Assembly (NCBI RefSeq): GCF_009746625.1
Contig: NZ_VWXL01000061.1
Location: forward strand, 1 to 37,176
Direction of reading: 5' to 3'
Length of the DNA: 37,176 bases
DNA from: Caproicibacter fermentans
GTDB taxonomy: Bacteria; Bacillota; Clostridia; Oscillospirales; Acutalibacteraceae
The notes below the pieces were generated by a model. It did no database searches. It saw only the letters and a list, made by a program, of their open reading frames with translations, and was not told where the DNA came from. The translations under genes were made by a program, and so were the position numbers. Every line of letters starts with the position of its first letter. Positions within the stretch are counted from its first letter, which is position 1. Shown here piece by piece: positions 1 to 7,189 of this stretch.

Positions 1-90
1 TTGTGCATGGGCTACAACTTGAACAAGCTCTGTGCGAAATGCAACACAGGAAGGCTAAAAACACATTTGTTTTGCCTTCAAAAAGAGTAG
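1..90 (+). pseudogene. 3' end of an IS1182-like transposase (cut by window edge)
   Basis: The first 30 codons read in frame 1 to a TAG at 88-90. They include MGYNLNKLCAK, which resembles the C-terminal end of IS1182-family DDE transposases, where a GxxYNLxKL segment lies near the end. The start is outside the window, so whether the gene is intact is unknown. About 135 bases of non-coding DNA separate it from a large palindrome at 225-266, as expected for the right end of an insertion sequence. The family assignment rests on a short stretch and is moderate. Confidence 0.5.
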
Positions 91-224
91 ATTCCAGAAA
101 AACAGAAAATGATTGATTTTTCAGCTTTGCTTTACGGCGGAGCTTAGCATTGCTATTCCTATTTCGACGATTTGTCTCGCAAAGTTTTCAACAAAAGCTT
201 CGTATTTAGATCACTTTTCAACAT

Positions 225-266
225 AAAGGGGGTGTTGCAAAATTTTCATTTTGCAACACCCCCTTT
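225..266. terminator. Perfect 19-bp hairpin after the split gene, abutting the IS end
   Basis: Bases 225-243 and 248-266 are perfect reverse complements with a 4-base loop. Each arm contains GGGGGTGTTGCAAAAT or its complement. The hairpin begins 3 bases beyond the stop codon (269-271) of the minus-strand gene, so it is the probable terminator of that gene, although the following T-run is weak. TGTTGCAAAA-like sequence is also what one might see at IS1182-family ends, so part of this palindrome may be the IS terminal repeat. Confidence 0.6.
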
Positions 267-268
267 GG

Positions 269-987
269 TTACCTTTTCTCGCAGCTCCCGCCGTTGTCTC
301 CGGAAATATCGCTGACCTTTGGCGGGAAAAAGTCTTCGGCCGGGAATTCAATGCGGCGGAACATTTCACGCGGACTGTCTGATGTAGGCTGGCATTCCTG
401 CTCCGGGATGCAGAATTCGTAGGAAGGAATCAGCAGCGGGACGTCACGGACCAGCTGAACGATGGTGAAAAGACCGATCGTAGCGTAAATGGCGTGGCTG
501 CATCCATAATCAAATTCCGCTCCGTACAGCTCGCTGATGCTGTCGGGAATGCCGCTGCAAATGTCGCAGCCCTGCGGCGGACGGTCGCAGATTTTCGCGG
601 AAAGTCCGATCGGTTCGGATACCCGGCAGACGGCTTTCGGCAGAACTTTTCCTGTGGTTAATTCTACGTCCGGGTCGGCGCTGCAGCCGGAAACAAATGT
701 TTTAACATTTCCGTCGCTGCCGAACAGAATTACTCGCTTGTTCGCAAGGCACACGCCGTGCAGCACGTTCGGGCAGGCAGATTGCGGCAGGAATACATCC
801 AGACAGACATCAAAGAAGAAATTCATGTCTACGGCATAGAATCCCTGGTTGAACGGTACGGGCTCCAGATGCAGAAATACCTTGATGACTTCAGCGCTCC
901 TGATTCTCACGCTGCAGGCGTGTTCAATCAATTCGTGCTTATCAGGGGTGAAAAAGACCCTCATGTCTTCCAGGTATTCCTTTGAAC
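269..987 (-). pseudogene. 3' half of a split clostridial conserved gene (C-terminal 237 residues)
   Basis: This half encodes the body of a cysteine-containing protein of unknown function. From my memory of the family, widespread in Clostridia as 'hypothetical protein', recognisable segments are YLEDMRVFF, EPVPFNQGFYAVDM and KRVILFGSDGNVKTF. Intact members start with KEAVCID...RVYDSCS...LEDLRVY, which is missing here but found at 4328-4197 on the same strand. The open frame continues upstream to a TTG at 1021 without a good ribosome binding site, and those extra codons belong to the inserted element. An ATG at 964, preceded by GGAAG, could make a truncated protein. Joining at TGAAC (983-987) to the 5' half gives a continuous 281-residue frame. 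The function is unknown. Confidence 0.8.
983..987. repeat. Predicted attachment-site core, left junction
   Basis: TGAAC here (GTTCA on the minus strand) matches TGAAC at 4197-4201. The flanks extend the resemblance: GTTCAAAGGAATAC here against GTTCACAGCAATGC there, 11 of 14 identical. Large serine recombinases leave only a very short identical core, so 5 bases is in the expected range. Confidence 0.7.
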
Positions 988-1032
988 GGGAATGTTCAGG
1001 ATATCTGCAGTATACTCTCAAGACGGTCAGCT

Positions 1033-2529
1033 TTACAAAATATCCTTCCAGTGAATCAGAATCTCAAACTGATTCGGCTTCCAGTCTTTTGCTTTGTAAT
1101 ATTCGATCCGATCAATCAGCGCCTTTAGAAGGCGGTTTTGTCCTTCAGGAGGCAAATCGCGGTAAAGCTCGTAAATTGTTGCCGGGGGCTTCAGGTCTTT
1201 CTTTTTCTGTTCGCTCACATTGACTTTTTTACAGATTTCCAGCTTCGCTCGTTCCAACTCATTCAGGCGCCGGTTCAAGATTTCCACGCGTTCCCGGTAT
1301 TTTGAAGGCGGGTATATTCCCTGCTCCACAAGGTCGCTCAGCCGGTCCAGCTGCCGCCGGGTGACGGCCAGCCGCTTTTCAATAGAATTCCGGTCCCGGA
1401 GCAGCTGGGACTGCCCTGTCTGGTTTGGGACCGGCTCGGCTTTCAAGCGGAAACCCGAATAAAGCGCCCTCAGCTGTGACAGCACCGCGGCCTCGACCAG
1501 CGCAAGGGCGGAGGACCGCACACAATTTCTGGTCGGACAGATCAGCTGGGCGGATTCCTTTTCCCTGCCGGGGCGTCTTTGCATGGTTTTGCCGCAGATT
1601 CTGCATTTGACCAGACCCGCAAGCGGATTTTCCATGCTGCCTGCGCCGTAGGGGGGATGCCCGCGCCCGGAAAGGATTTGCTGCGCGCGGTCAAAAGTAT
1701 CGGAATCAATAATCGCCGGGTGCTTACCGTTTACCACCTTCCAATGCGACCTTGGATTGCTGACGACCCGTCCTTTCGGATTTTGCCGACTGCCCTTTTC
1801 CGTAATCCGAGTCTGATTCCAAGCGGTTTTTCCTGTGTAAACAGGATTCCGCAGAATTTTGCGGATACTCGTCCGGCTGAACCGCTCCGAACGCCGGGGC
1901 TTTGCGCCAAGCGTGCTGACCGTGTCCGCAATGCTCTGGCAGCCCATGCCCTCCTGAACATAAAGACGGAAGATCATTTTTACAAACTCCGCTTCCTCCT
2001 GCTGGATGGAAAGCGTCGGACGGCGTCCGTCCATTTTTTTCCGGTAGCCGTAGGGCGCGTTCGCAAGGTAATTTCCGTCATGAAGTGACTTCATAACACC
2101 GTCCTGCAGACGATGAACAATATTTCTTAGTTCGTATTTTGCTATGATCGATTCAAAATCCGAGATTTCCTCGTCCGTCTCATCGTTCAGGTCAATGGTT
2201 TTCCTCATCGTGACAATCAGCGTGTGATGGCGTTTCAATGTGGAATGAACATAACCGACGTCTTCAAAATTGCCGCGGCTCAGCCGGTCGATATCCTTGC
2301 ACAGAACCGCGTCGTACACTCCGCTTTTTATATCTTCCAGGAGCTTTAAAATCTGTGGCCTTGCCGCAAGGCTTTCTCCGGACACGACCTCTTCATAAAT
2401 TCCGCCCACCACCCAGTTTTTCTGTGCCGCATAATCCAGCAGAATCTCCTTTTGGCGCTGCAGGGTTTCCTCCTCCGTATCCTTTGGATGGTCCGGCCTG
2501 GATTTCCGGACGTAAATCGCGACTGTCAT
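1033..2529 (-). CDS. Large serine recombinase of the intervening element
   Basis: This 498-residue site-specific recombinase probably catalyses integration and excision of the surrounding element. The N-terminal resolvase domain (about 3-150) opens with AIYVRKSRP, where Ser10 is the expected nucleophile, and contains CKDIDRLSRG. The recombinase domain follows (about 155-270; NAPYGYRKK). Next comes a zinc ribbon (CRICGK ... CPTRNC) and a leucine-rich coiled coil (about 375-450), as in TnpX/TndX-type enzymes. The start at 2529 is chosen because GGGAGGG lies 5 bases upstream and the protein begins exactly at the catalytic domain; the frame stays open to 2721 without family-like sequence. Its stop lies about 45 bases from the left junction, the usual place for an integrase gene beside its attachment site. 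Confidence 0.93.
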   Translation of the reverse strand: MTVAIYVRKSRPDHPKDTEEETLQRQKEILLDYAAQKNWVVGGIYEEVVSGESLAARPQILKLLEDIKSGVYDAVLCKDIDRLSRGNFEDVGYVHSTLKRHHTLIVTMRKTIDLNDETDEEISDFESIIAKYELRNIVHRLQDGVMKSLHDGNYLANAPYGYRKKMDGRRPTLSIQQEEAEFVKMIFRLYVQEGMGCQSIADTVSTLGAKPRRSERFSRTSIRKILRNPVYTGKTAWNQTRITEKGSRQNPKGRVVSNPRSHWKVVNGKHPAIIDSDTFDRAQQILSGRGHPPYGAGSMENPLAGLVKCRICGKTMQRRPGREKESAQLICPTRNCVRSSALALVEAAVLSQLRALYSGFRLKAEPVPNQTGQSQLLRDRNSIEKRLAVTRRQLDRLSDLVEQGIYPPSKYRERVEILNRRLNELERAKLEICKKVNVSEQKKKDLKPPATIYELYRDLPPEGQNRLLKALIDRIEYYKAKDWKPNQFEILIHWKDIL

Positions 2530-2666
2530 AAATTCCCTCCCATTCCAGTATAAAGTTATCGGCGGAGCTCGTGTTTTATGAATCCGCCGTGCGAAATTCG
2601 TGTCAGGTTTCCGGCAGCTTGCCGGATGAAGGCATTTTTGCGGAACCAAAGAGAGGGGTGGGGGAG

Positions 2667-2897
2667 ATGGGTCAGGCCACATTTTCACGGGAAGCCGTAT
2701 CCGGTCTTGACAGCAATCCATGGGAGGGAGTTTCTGTGGATTTTGTTATGGATAAAGGATTTCAGAACGGAGAATCGCCGCGGTCGGGAGCGGTTTTGGA
2801 AGATAAAAATAAGCAGGATCGGCTTCAGGATATCCTGGCTGATCTGGTCGGCACGATCGCGGGAGACCCTGTACAAATTACATTGATCAAAATTTGA
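2667..2897 (+). CDS. Possible small protein inside the element
   Basis: This open frame diverges from the recombinase and could encode 76 residues from the ATG at 2667 (GAGAGG about 10 bases upstream). It could also encode 53 residues from GTG 2736, which has GGGAGGGAG five bases upstream. The C-terminal part, DRLQDILADLVGTIAGDP, looks like an amphipathic helical segment. I do not recognise a family. Small proteins beside large serine recombinases are sometimes recombination directionality factors, but nothing in this sequence proves that. It may also be non-coding. Confidence 0.35.
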   Translation: MGQATFSREAVSGLDSNPWEGVSVDFVMDKGFQNGESPRSGAVLEDKNKQDRLQDILADLVGTIAGDPVQITLIKI

Positions 2898-2944
2898 AAT
2901 ATATGTATTTTACTGATTTATCCATCGGATACCTTTTTATGGCA

Positions 2945-2972
2945 TTGACCTTTTAGAAAAATGCGATATAAT
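2945..2972 (+). promoter_or_regulatory. Sigma-A-type promoter for the element's LacI gene
   Basis: TTGACC (2945-2950) and TATAAT (2967-2972) are 16 bases apart. The promoter lies inside the upstream extension of the LacI frame, which supports the internal start at 3060 and a 5' leader of about 80 bases. Confidence 0.65.
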
Positions 2973-3059
2973 TATGTTTATCGATTTCGTGAATCGGAGC
3001 AAAAATTCATGCGGTTATATCTGGATAACGGGGATATGAACCGCAAATGGGAGAAAGAC

Positions 3060-4118
3060 ATGGGCGTTTTTAAAGAGAGCAATGTGACGATTGGTCAGGT
3101 GGCGGCTGCCGCCGGAGTCTCCAAAACAACAATTTCCCGATATCTGAATGGTAAGTTTGATTATATGTCCAAAGAAACAAGAAAGCGAATTCAGAGTGTC
3201 ATTGAACAAATGAATTATCACCCAAGCAATATTGCGCGCAGCCTGAAATCCCAGAACAGCAGGGCAATCGGCTGTGTCATCGCGGATATCAGCAGCCCGT
3301 TTTCCTCCATATTACTAAAGGGAATCAACGATATCTGCAATGCGAGCGGATATCAGGTTCTGTTTTCCAATATTGACAACCAGCCGGACAAAGAACTGAA
3401 ATCGGTTCAGGAGCTGCTGAACAACCGGGTGGACGGTTTGATTATCAACACGACGGGCCAGAACGACGATGTACTGACCGAGTTGAGCGGCCGCGGGATT
3501 CCGATCGTTCTGGCGGACCGCTGCATCGCTGAAAAGAATGTTCTGGATACCGTTACGACGGAGAATTATCATGTCACCTATTCCTGCATTCGTCACCTGT
3601 ATGAAGAGGGCTTTCAAAAAGTGGCGTTTTTTACACAGGGCAATCGAAGAATCAGCCCCCGCGTCATTCGCTATGAAGCGTACCTGAATGCGATGAAAGA
3701 AATTTTTCAGTTGGACGGCAGCCGGACTTTTTACCGATTTGAAGAAAATGATGCGGAGGACTGCGCTTCTCAGCTCACCCGCTTTACGGAGCAGTTCCCA
3801 GAGGAGAGGCTCGCCGTTTTCTGCGTAAACGGCGTCACCATGCTGAATGTGCTTCACGCAATGCAGCGGCATGGTTTTTTGATTACGGAACGCTTTGGAA
3901 TTTGCGGATTCGACGACTGGGGATGGGCTTCTCTGATCCCGCCCGGAATCACGACCATTACCCAGGATTCCTATGCCGTCGGCGTACAGGCGGCGAAGAT
4001 TATGCTAAAAAGGATTCACGAAAAGAAAAGGGCCGCTCCGGTTTACATAGAGCTGCCCAATCGGCTTTGCATCCGCGGTTCAACGGATCTACAGGCCGCT
4101 AAAAAATTTGTGCTCTAA
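3060..4118 (+). CDS. LacI/GalR-family transcriptional regulator carried by the element
   Basis: This is a predicted DNA-binding repressor of about 352 residues. The N-terminal helix-turn-helix reads TIGQVAAAAGVSKTTISRYLNG (residues about 9-30), followed by the hinge region (YHPSNIARSLKS). A periplasmic-binding-protein-like sensor domain follows, with the typical GCVIADISSPF, VDGLIIN and FGICGFDDWGW segments. The start ATG at 3060 has GGGAG six bases upstream and gives the usual family length; the frame is open from 2961 but a promoter lies inside that stretch. The gene is convergent with the 5' half of the split gene and ends before a strong hairpin. A sugar-type regulator as cargo of so small an element is unusual. 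Its ligand and targets cannot be told from sequence. Confidence 0.9.
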   Translation: MGVFKESNVTIGQVAAAAGVSKTTISRYLNGKFDYMSKETRKRIQSVIEQMNYHPSNIARSLKSQNSRAIGCVIADISSPFSSILLKGINDICNASGYQVLFSNIDNQPDKELKSVQELLNNRVDGLIINTTGQNDDVLTELSGRGIPIVLADRCIAEKNVLDTVTTENYHVTYSCIRHLYEEGFQKVAFFTQGNRRISPRVIRYEAYLNAMKEIFQLDGSRTFYRFEENDAEDCASQLTRFTEQFPEERLAVFCVNGVTMLNVLHAMQRHGFLITERFGICGFDDWGWASLIPPGITTITQDSYAVGVQAAKIMLKRIHEKKRAAPVYIELPNRLCIRGSTDLQAAKKFVL

Positions 4119-4126
4119 AATAAATC

Positions 4127-4163
4127 GGAGCAGCGCCCGGATTTTTGATCCGGGCGCTGCTCC
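4127..4163. terminator. 16-bp GC-rich hairpin after the element's LacI gene
   Basis: Bases 4127-4142 and 4148-4163 are perfect reverse complements (GGAGCAGCGCCCGGAT) with a 5-base loop. The hairpin lies 8 bases past the LacI stop and 33 bases from the right junction. There is no T-run on the plus side and only a mixed TA-rich stretch on the minus side, so it may act in both directions or mainly insulate the junction. Confidence 0.6.
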
Positions 4164-4196
4164 ATGGATTTCCGGTATACAACCCGCGCATTGCTG

Positions 4197-4201
4197 TGAA
4201 C
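4197..4201. repeat. Predicted attachment-site core, right junction
   Basis: TGAAC here is the partner of 983-987. On the minus strand it follows the codons for DSC, so crossing over here and at 983-987 leaves ...GAT TCC TGC AGT TCA AAG GAA TAC... in frame. Confidence 0.7.
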
Positions 4202-4328
4202 TGCAGGAATCATACACCCGGGCCGCGTCGATGCAAACGGCTTCTTTTATATTTCCCGTGCCTTGTCTGTTCGTATTATTCTGCGCGTTCTGTGTTGCTA
4301 CAACAGCTTCCGTACTATTTTTATCCAT
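4197..4328 (-). pseudogene. 5' half of the split conserved gene (N-terminal 44 residues)
   Basis: Translation starts at the ATG at 4328-4326 behind a textbook AGGAGG spaced 9 bases. It encodes a polar, Asn/Gln-rich leader followed by IKEAVCIDAARVYDSCSS, the N-terminal hallmark of the same family whose C-terminal part lies at 987-269. Beyond 4197 the frame runs 35 codons into the element (to a stop at 4089), antisense to the end of the LacI gene, so the current product would be a 79-residue truncated chimera. The retained ribosome binding site and clean frame suggest the interruption is recent, or tolerated because excision can occur. Confidence 0.8.
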
Positions 4329-4440
4329 AAAATCATCCTCCTAACACATATTGGAACCTTGTATCTCTATAACATTTTATGGTGGCAATTTCATTGTGTT
4401 ACAGGAATTCTTTTGCGGATAATTGTTTTTGCAACAGCCT

Positions 4441-4662
4441 TTAACCGATAAATCCCGTATTGCCCTGATCCAGATTTTGAACGGCGTTTTGAATTCTGCT
4501 TTTGGCTTCCTCTCCGGTGGTGGAATCTTCCACATAACGGATGACGGACTTCTGGCGTTCATCGTCCAGCCTGCCGAACGTTTTCATCGCGTTCTGATGC
4601 TGGGCCAAAGACATCATCAGGCCGATCGGCATATCGGTCGCATCCGGATTTTTCTTTCCCAT
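4441..4662 (-). CDS. Small conserved clostridial protein of unknown function
   Basis: This encodes a 73-residue soluble acidic protein. Its central part (DMPIGLMMSLAQHQNAMKTF) and predicted helices resemble a family of short clostridial proteins that contain MPIGFAMSLAMN-like sequence; this is memory, not a search. The start ATG at 4662 follows GGGAGG at 7 bases; the frame is open to 4716 without another ribosome binding site. It is upstream of and co-directional with the split gene, about 112 bases apart, so co-transcription is possible. No function can be given. Confidence 0.7.
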   Translation of the reverse strand: MGKKNPDATDMPIGLMMSLAQHQNAMKTFGRLDDERQKSVIRYVEDSTTGEEAKSRIQNAVQNLDQGNTGFIG

Positions 4663-4773
4663 AAACAAACCTCCCGTTTGATTTTTGATTATTGTACGTC
4701 GATCGGGGCAGATCAATACGGCTTAAAAACAGCTAAAATCTGTCAGTTCCATCCCCCGGTCCATTCAAAAAAG

Positions 4774-4802
4774 TTGCATCGGGAATGATATTTTGTTATA
4801 AT
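4774..4802 (+). promoter_or_regulatory. Promoter of the thyX operon
   Basis: TTGCAT (4774-4779) and TATAAT (4797-4802) are 17 bases apart, about 40 bases ahead of the thyX start. No competing promoter of this quality was seen through the downstream overlapping genes, so it may drive several of them. Confidence 0.75.
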
Positions 4803-4840
4803 AAGCCGAATTGAATCTCAATGATTAAGAGTTGATTAAA

Positions 4841-5614
4841 ATGGCAAAAGTTACATTAATCACATATACCCCTAATCCGGATCAAGTGGTGGCGCAGGCC
4901 GCCAGGCTCTGCTATTCTCCCGATTCCATCGAGGAAATTTCGGAGAACATGTCGCCCGAACAATCCGCCCGCATGGTGGACATGCTCGCGGGAATGGGGC
5001 ATGACAGCCCCACGGAGCATGCGTCTTTCACATTCGGAATCGAAGGGGTTTCCCGCTCTTTTCTTGCACAGATTACCCGTCACAGGATCGCCTCCTACAG
5101 CGTGAGAAGTCAGCGCTATGTCAGCGAGGGGAATTTTGAATTTGTCATTCCTCCGGAAATCGACGCGATTCCGGAAGCGAGGCGGGAATTTCTCGAAGCG
5201 ATGGAAGACGATCGCAGACGGTACGAAAAAATATCGGGACTGTTGATGCAAAAGCAGAAGCAGCGTCTTCTGGCGGCGGGAAAAACGGAAAAACAGGCGG
5301 AGTCCGCGGCACACAAGCTGGCGAATGAAGACGCCCGCTTCGTTTTGCCGAACGCCTGCGAAACAAAGATGATCTGCACGTTTGACGCGCGCTCCCTGAA
5401 AAATTTCTTTGCGCTGCGCTGCTGCAACCGCGCGCAGTGGGAAATCAGAGACGTGGCCGTGCAGATGCTCCGTCTTGCGCAAAAAGCGGCGCCGGCGCTT
5501 TTTCGCACGGCCGGCCCTTCGTGCGTGCGCGGTGCCTGCACCGAGGGGAAAATGACGTGCGGCAGAGCGCAGGAAATGCGGGAGTTCTTCTCTCACCTGG
5601 CGGATCCTCAATGA
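4841..5614 (+). CDS. thyX: Flavin-dependent thymidylate synthase ThyX
   Basis: ThyX makes dTMP from dUMP using methylene-tetrahydrofolate and FAD/NADPH, in the cytoplasm. The 257-residue protein carries the ThyX signature RHRX7S at residues 80-90 (RHRIASYSVRS), followed by QRY. HDSPTEH upstream and FFALRCCNRAQWEIR near the C-terminus are also typical. The start ATG at 4841 is preferred over TTG 4832, though the upstream AAGAG is a weak ribosome binding site. The stop codon overlaps the start of tmk in ATGA, so dTMP synthesis and its phosphorylation are coupled. A 5-formyl-THF cyclo-ligase lies further down the same gene run. Confidence 0.96.
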   Translation: MAKVTLITYTPNPDQVVAQAARLCYSPDSIEEISENMSPEQSARMVDMLAGMGHDSPTEHASFTFGIEGVSRSFLAQITRHRIASYSVRSQRYVSEGNFEFVIPPEIDAIPEARREFLEAMEDDRRRYEKISGLLMQKQKQRLLAAGKTEKQAESAAHKLANEDARFVLPNACETKMICTFDARSLKNFFALRCCNRAQWEIRDVAVQMLRLAQKAAPALFRTAGPSCVRGACTEGKMTCGRAQEMREFFSHLADPQ

Positions 5615-6288
5615 GCGGCCGCCTGATTACGATCGACGGGCTGGACGGAAGCGGAAAGGCAACCCAGACGGATTTGCTCTGCAGAGAACTGGAACGCCGG
5701 GGGGTCAGGTACCGCCGGGTGTCATTCCCTGATTATTCCGCACAGTCCTCCGCGCCCGTCAGAATGTATTTAAACGGGGAGTTCGGGGATCAGCCGGGGG
5801 ATGTAAACGCTTATGCCGCTTCTACTTTTTTTGCGGTCGACCGTTTTGCCAGTTTTGCCCGCTGCTGGAAGAAGGATTACCTGGACGGGGGCCTGATTGT
5901 GGCGGACCGCTACACGACTTCCAATATGATTTATCAGCTTGCGAAGCTTCCGAAAGAAGAATGGGACGGGTTCCTGGACTGGATACAGGATCTTGAATAT
6001 GAAAAACTGGCTTTACCCAGGCCCGATCTTACCGTTTATCTGGAACTCCCTACGGAGATTTCCCAAAAGCTTTTGGATCACCGGTATGAGGGCGGCAAGG
6101 GCAGAAAAGATATCCATGAACGCAATCTTGAGTTTCTTTCCGCCTGCAGGGAAAGCGCGGCCTACGCCGCCCGGCGCTTTTCCTGGAAAACTGTTTTCTG
6201 CGAAGAGGGAAAAGAGCTTAGGAAACGGGAAGAAATACACGAAGAAATTTTAAAACTTATCTTGGAGGAACTTCATGTTGGAATTTAA
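5611..6288 (+). CDS. tmk: Thymidylate kinase (variant P-loop)
   Basis: This is a predicted dTMP kinase of 225 residues, converting dTMP to dTDP. The P-loop is GLDGSGKATQ at residues 10-19. The position after Lys16 is Ala17 rather than the usual Thr/Ser, with Thr18 next. The DR[YF] motif appears as ADRYTTSN, and RPDLTVYLELP is the strand leading to the lid. The ATG at 5611 overlaps the thyX stop by 4 bases, and the gene end overlaps the next start by 14 bases. Because of the GKAT loop this is probably a distinct TMK subfamily; activity on dTMP is inferred from family and from the fused position with thyX. Confidence 0.9.
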   Translation: MSGRLITIDGLDGSGKATQTDLLCRELERRGVRYRRVSFPDYSAQSSAPVRMYLNGEFGDQPGDVNAYAASTFFAVDRFASFARCWKKDYLDGGLIVADRYTTSNMIYQLAKLPKEEWDGFLDWIQDLEYEKLALPRPDLTVYLELPTEISQKLLDHRYEGGKGRKDIHERNLEFLSACRESAAYAARRFSWKTVFCEEGKELRKREEIHEEILKLILEELHVGI

Positions 6289-7189
6289 CTTTCCTGAGTT
6301 GTCGGACAGAGACTGGCTTGCACCGAAACTGTCCGCAAGCGGGAAGCTGGGCAGCGAATGGGCCTTCGGCACGCTGTTTATCTGGAAAAACACTTATTAT
6401 TCCAAGGTGTGCCGTCTGGGGGAGAGCACGCTGTTTTGCTTCAGCGGCCCATTGCACACTTATAATATGCCGCTGTGCGAAAAAAGCCGTCTGCCGGAAA
6501 TGATGGAACTGATGATGGCCGACGCGGCCGAAAAGAGGATTCCTTTTCAGCTCTGGGGGGCGACGAAGGAGCAGACCGAGGAACTGGAACAGCTTTTTCC
6601 CGGCAGGTTCCGCTTTGACCTGGACCGGAACAGCTCCGATTATATTTACAGGTCGGAGGATCTGATTGCTCTGTCCGGACGGAAATTTCACGGAAAGCGC
6701 AATCATATTTCCCAGTTTGAACGAAAATACGACTGGAGCTATGAGGACCTCATCCGCGAGAATCTGGAGGACTGCCGTCTGGTCGCAAAGCAATGGTGCA
6801 AGGAGCACGGCGGGTGCAAGGACAAGAAGGGGTTTGCCAGCGAGCCCTGTGCGATAGACCGCGCGCTGAATCACTTTGACGAGCTTCACCTTGCCGGCGG
6901 AATGATCCGCGTGGAAGGAAAACCCGTCGCTTTTACCATCGGAGAAGAAATCAATCCGAAAGCTTATCTTCTTCATTTTGAGAAGGCGCTGGACGGCTAC
7001 GACGGGCTGTATGCCGTCATCAACCATGAATATGCCGCAAAACACCTGGAAGGTTACGAACTCATTAACCGGGAAGAGGACATGGGCATCGAAGGACTGC
7101 GCAAAGCGAAGCTGTCTTATCACCCGGCTCTTCTGCTGGAACGGTACCGGGTAACCCTCGCGGACAAAAACGGAGATGCTGAAAAGTGA
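6275..7189 (+). CDS. DUF2156 (phosphatidylglycerol lysyltransferase-like) protein
   Basis: This is a cytoplasmic 304-residue protein with two GNAT-like halves, as in DUF2156/MprF C-terminal-like proteins. Typical segments are FGTLFIWKN near the N-terminus, SGRKFHGKRNHISQFER in the middle and INREEDMGIEGLRKAKLSYHP near the end. The latter two are hallmarks of the clostridial stand-alone form. It has no membrane segments, unlike full-length MprF. The substrate is unknown; transfer of an amino acid from aminoacyl-tRNA is the family hypothesis. It overlaps tmk upstream and the next acetyltransferase downstream (GTGA), so the three are probably translated together. Confidence 0.85.
   Translation: MLEFNFPELSDRDWLAPKLSASGKLGSEWAFGTLFIWKNTYYSKVCRLGESTLFCFSGPLHTYNMPLCEKSRLPEMMELMMADAAEKRIPFQLWGATKEQTEELEQLFPGRFRFDLDRNSSDYIYRSEDLIALSGRKFHGKRNHISQFERKYDWSYEDLIRENLEDCRLVAKQWCKEHGGCKDKKGFASEPCAIDRALNHFDELHLAGGMIRVEGKPVAFTIGEEINPKAYLLHFEKALDGYDGLYAVINHEYAAKHLEGYELINREEDMGIEGLRKAKLSYHPALLLERYRVTLADKNGDAEK

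Larger units (their letters stand above)
983..4201. mobile_element. 3.2-kb excisable-looking element interrupting the conserved gene
   Basis: The element is bounded by the TGAAC cores at 983-987 and 4197-4201, so the predicted excised circle is 3,214 bp. It carries a large serine recombinase next to one end, a possible small protein and a LacI-type regulator, and no conjugation or phage structural genes. Removing it fuses ...DSCSS to KEYLED... in frame, giving the continuous motif expected for the family. The reconstructed uninterrupted site has ATTCCT and AGGAAT arms nine bases apart around the core, an imperfect palindrome like serine-integrase attB sites. Intervening elements of this logic are known in sigK (skin), spsM and other sporulation genes. 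Developmental control here is inference. Confidence 0.75.

Noticed and set aside
2530-2721. N-terminal extension of the element recombinase
   Set aside because: The upstream 64 codons are Pro/Arg-rich with no family resemblance, while ATG 2529 has a strong ribosome binding site and begins at the catalytic domain.
2961-3059. Longer start for the element's LacI gene
   Set aside because: The promoter's -10 hexamer (2967-2972) lies inside this stretch, so it cannot be translated from that transcript.
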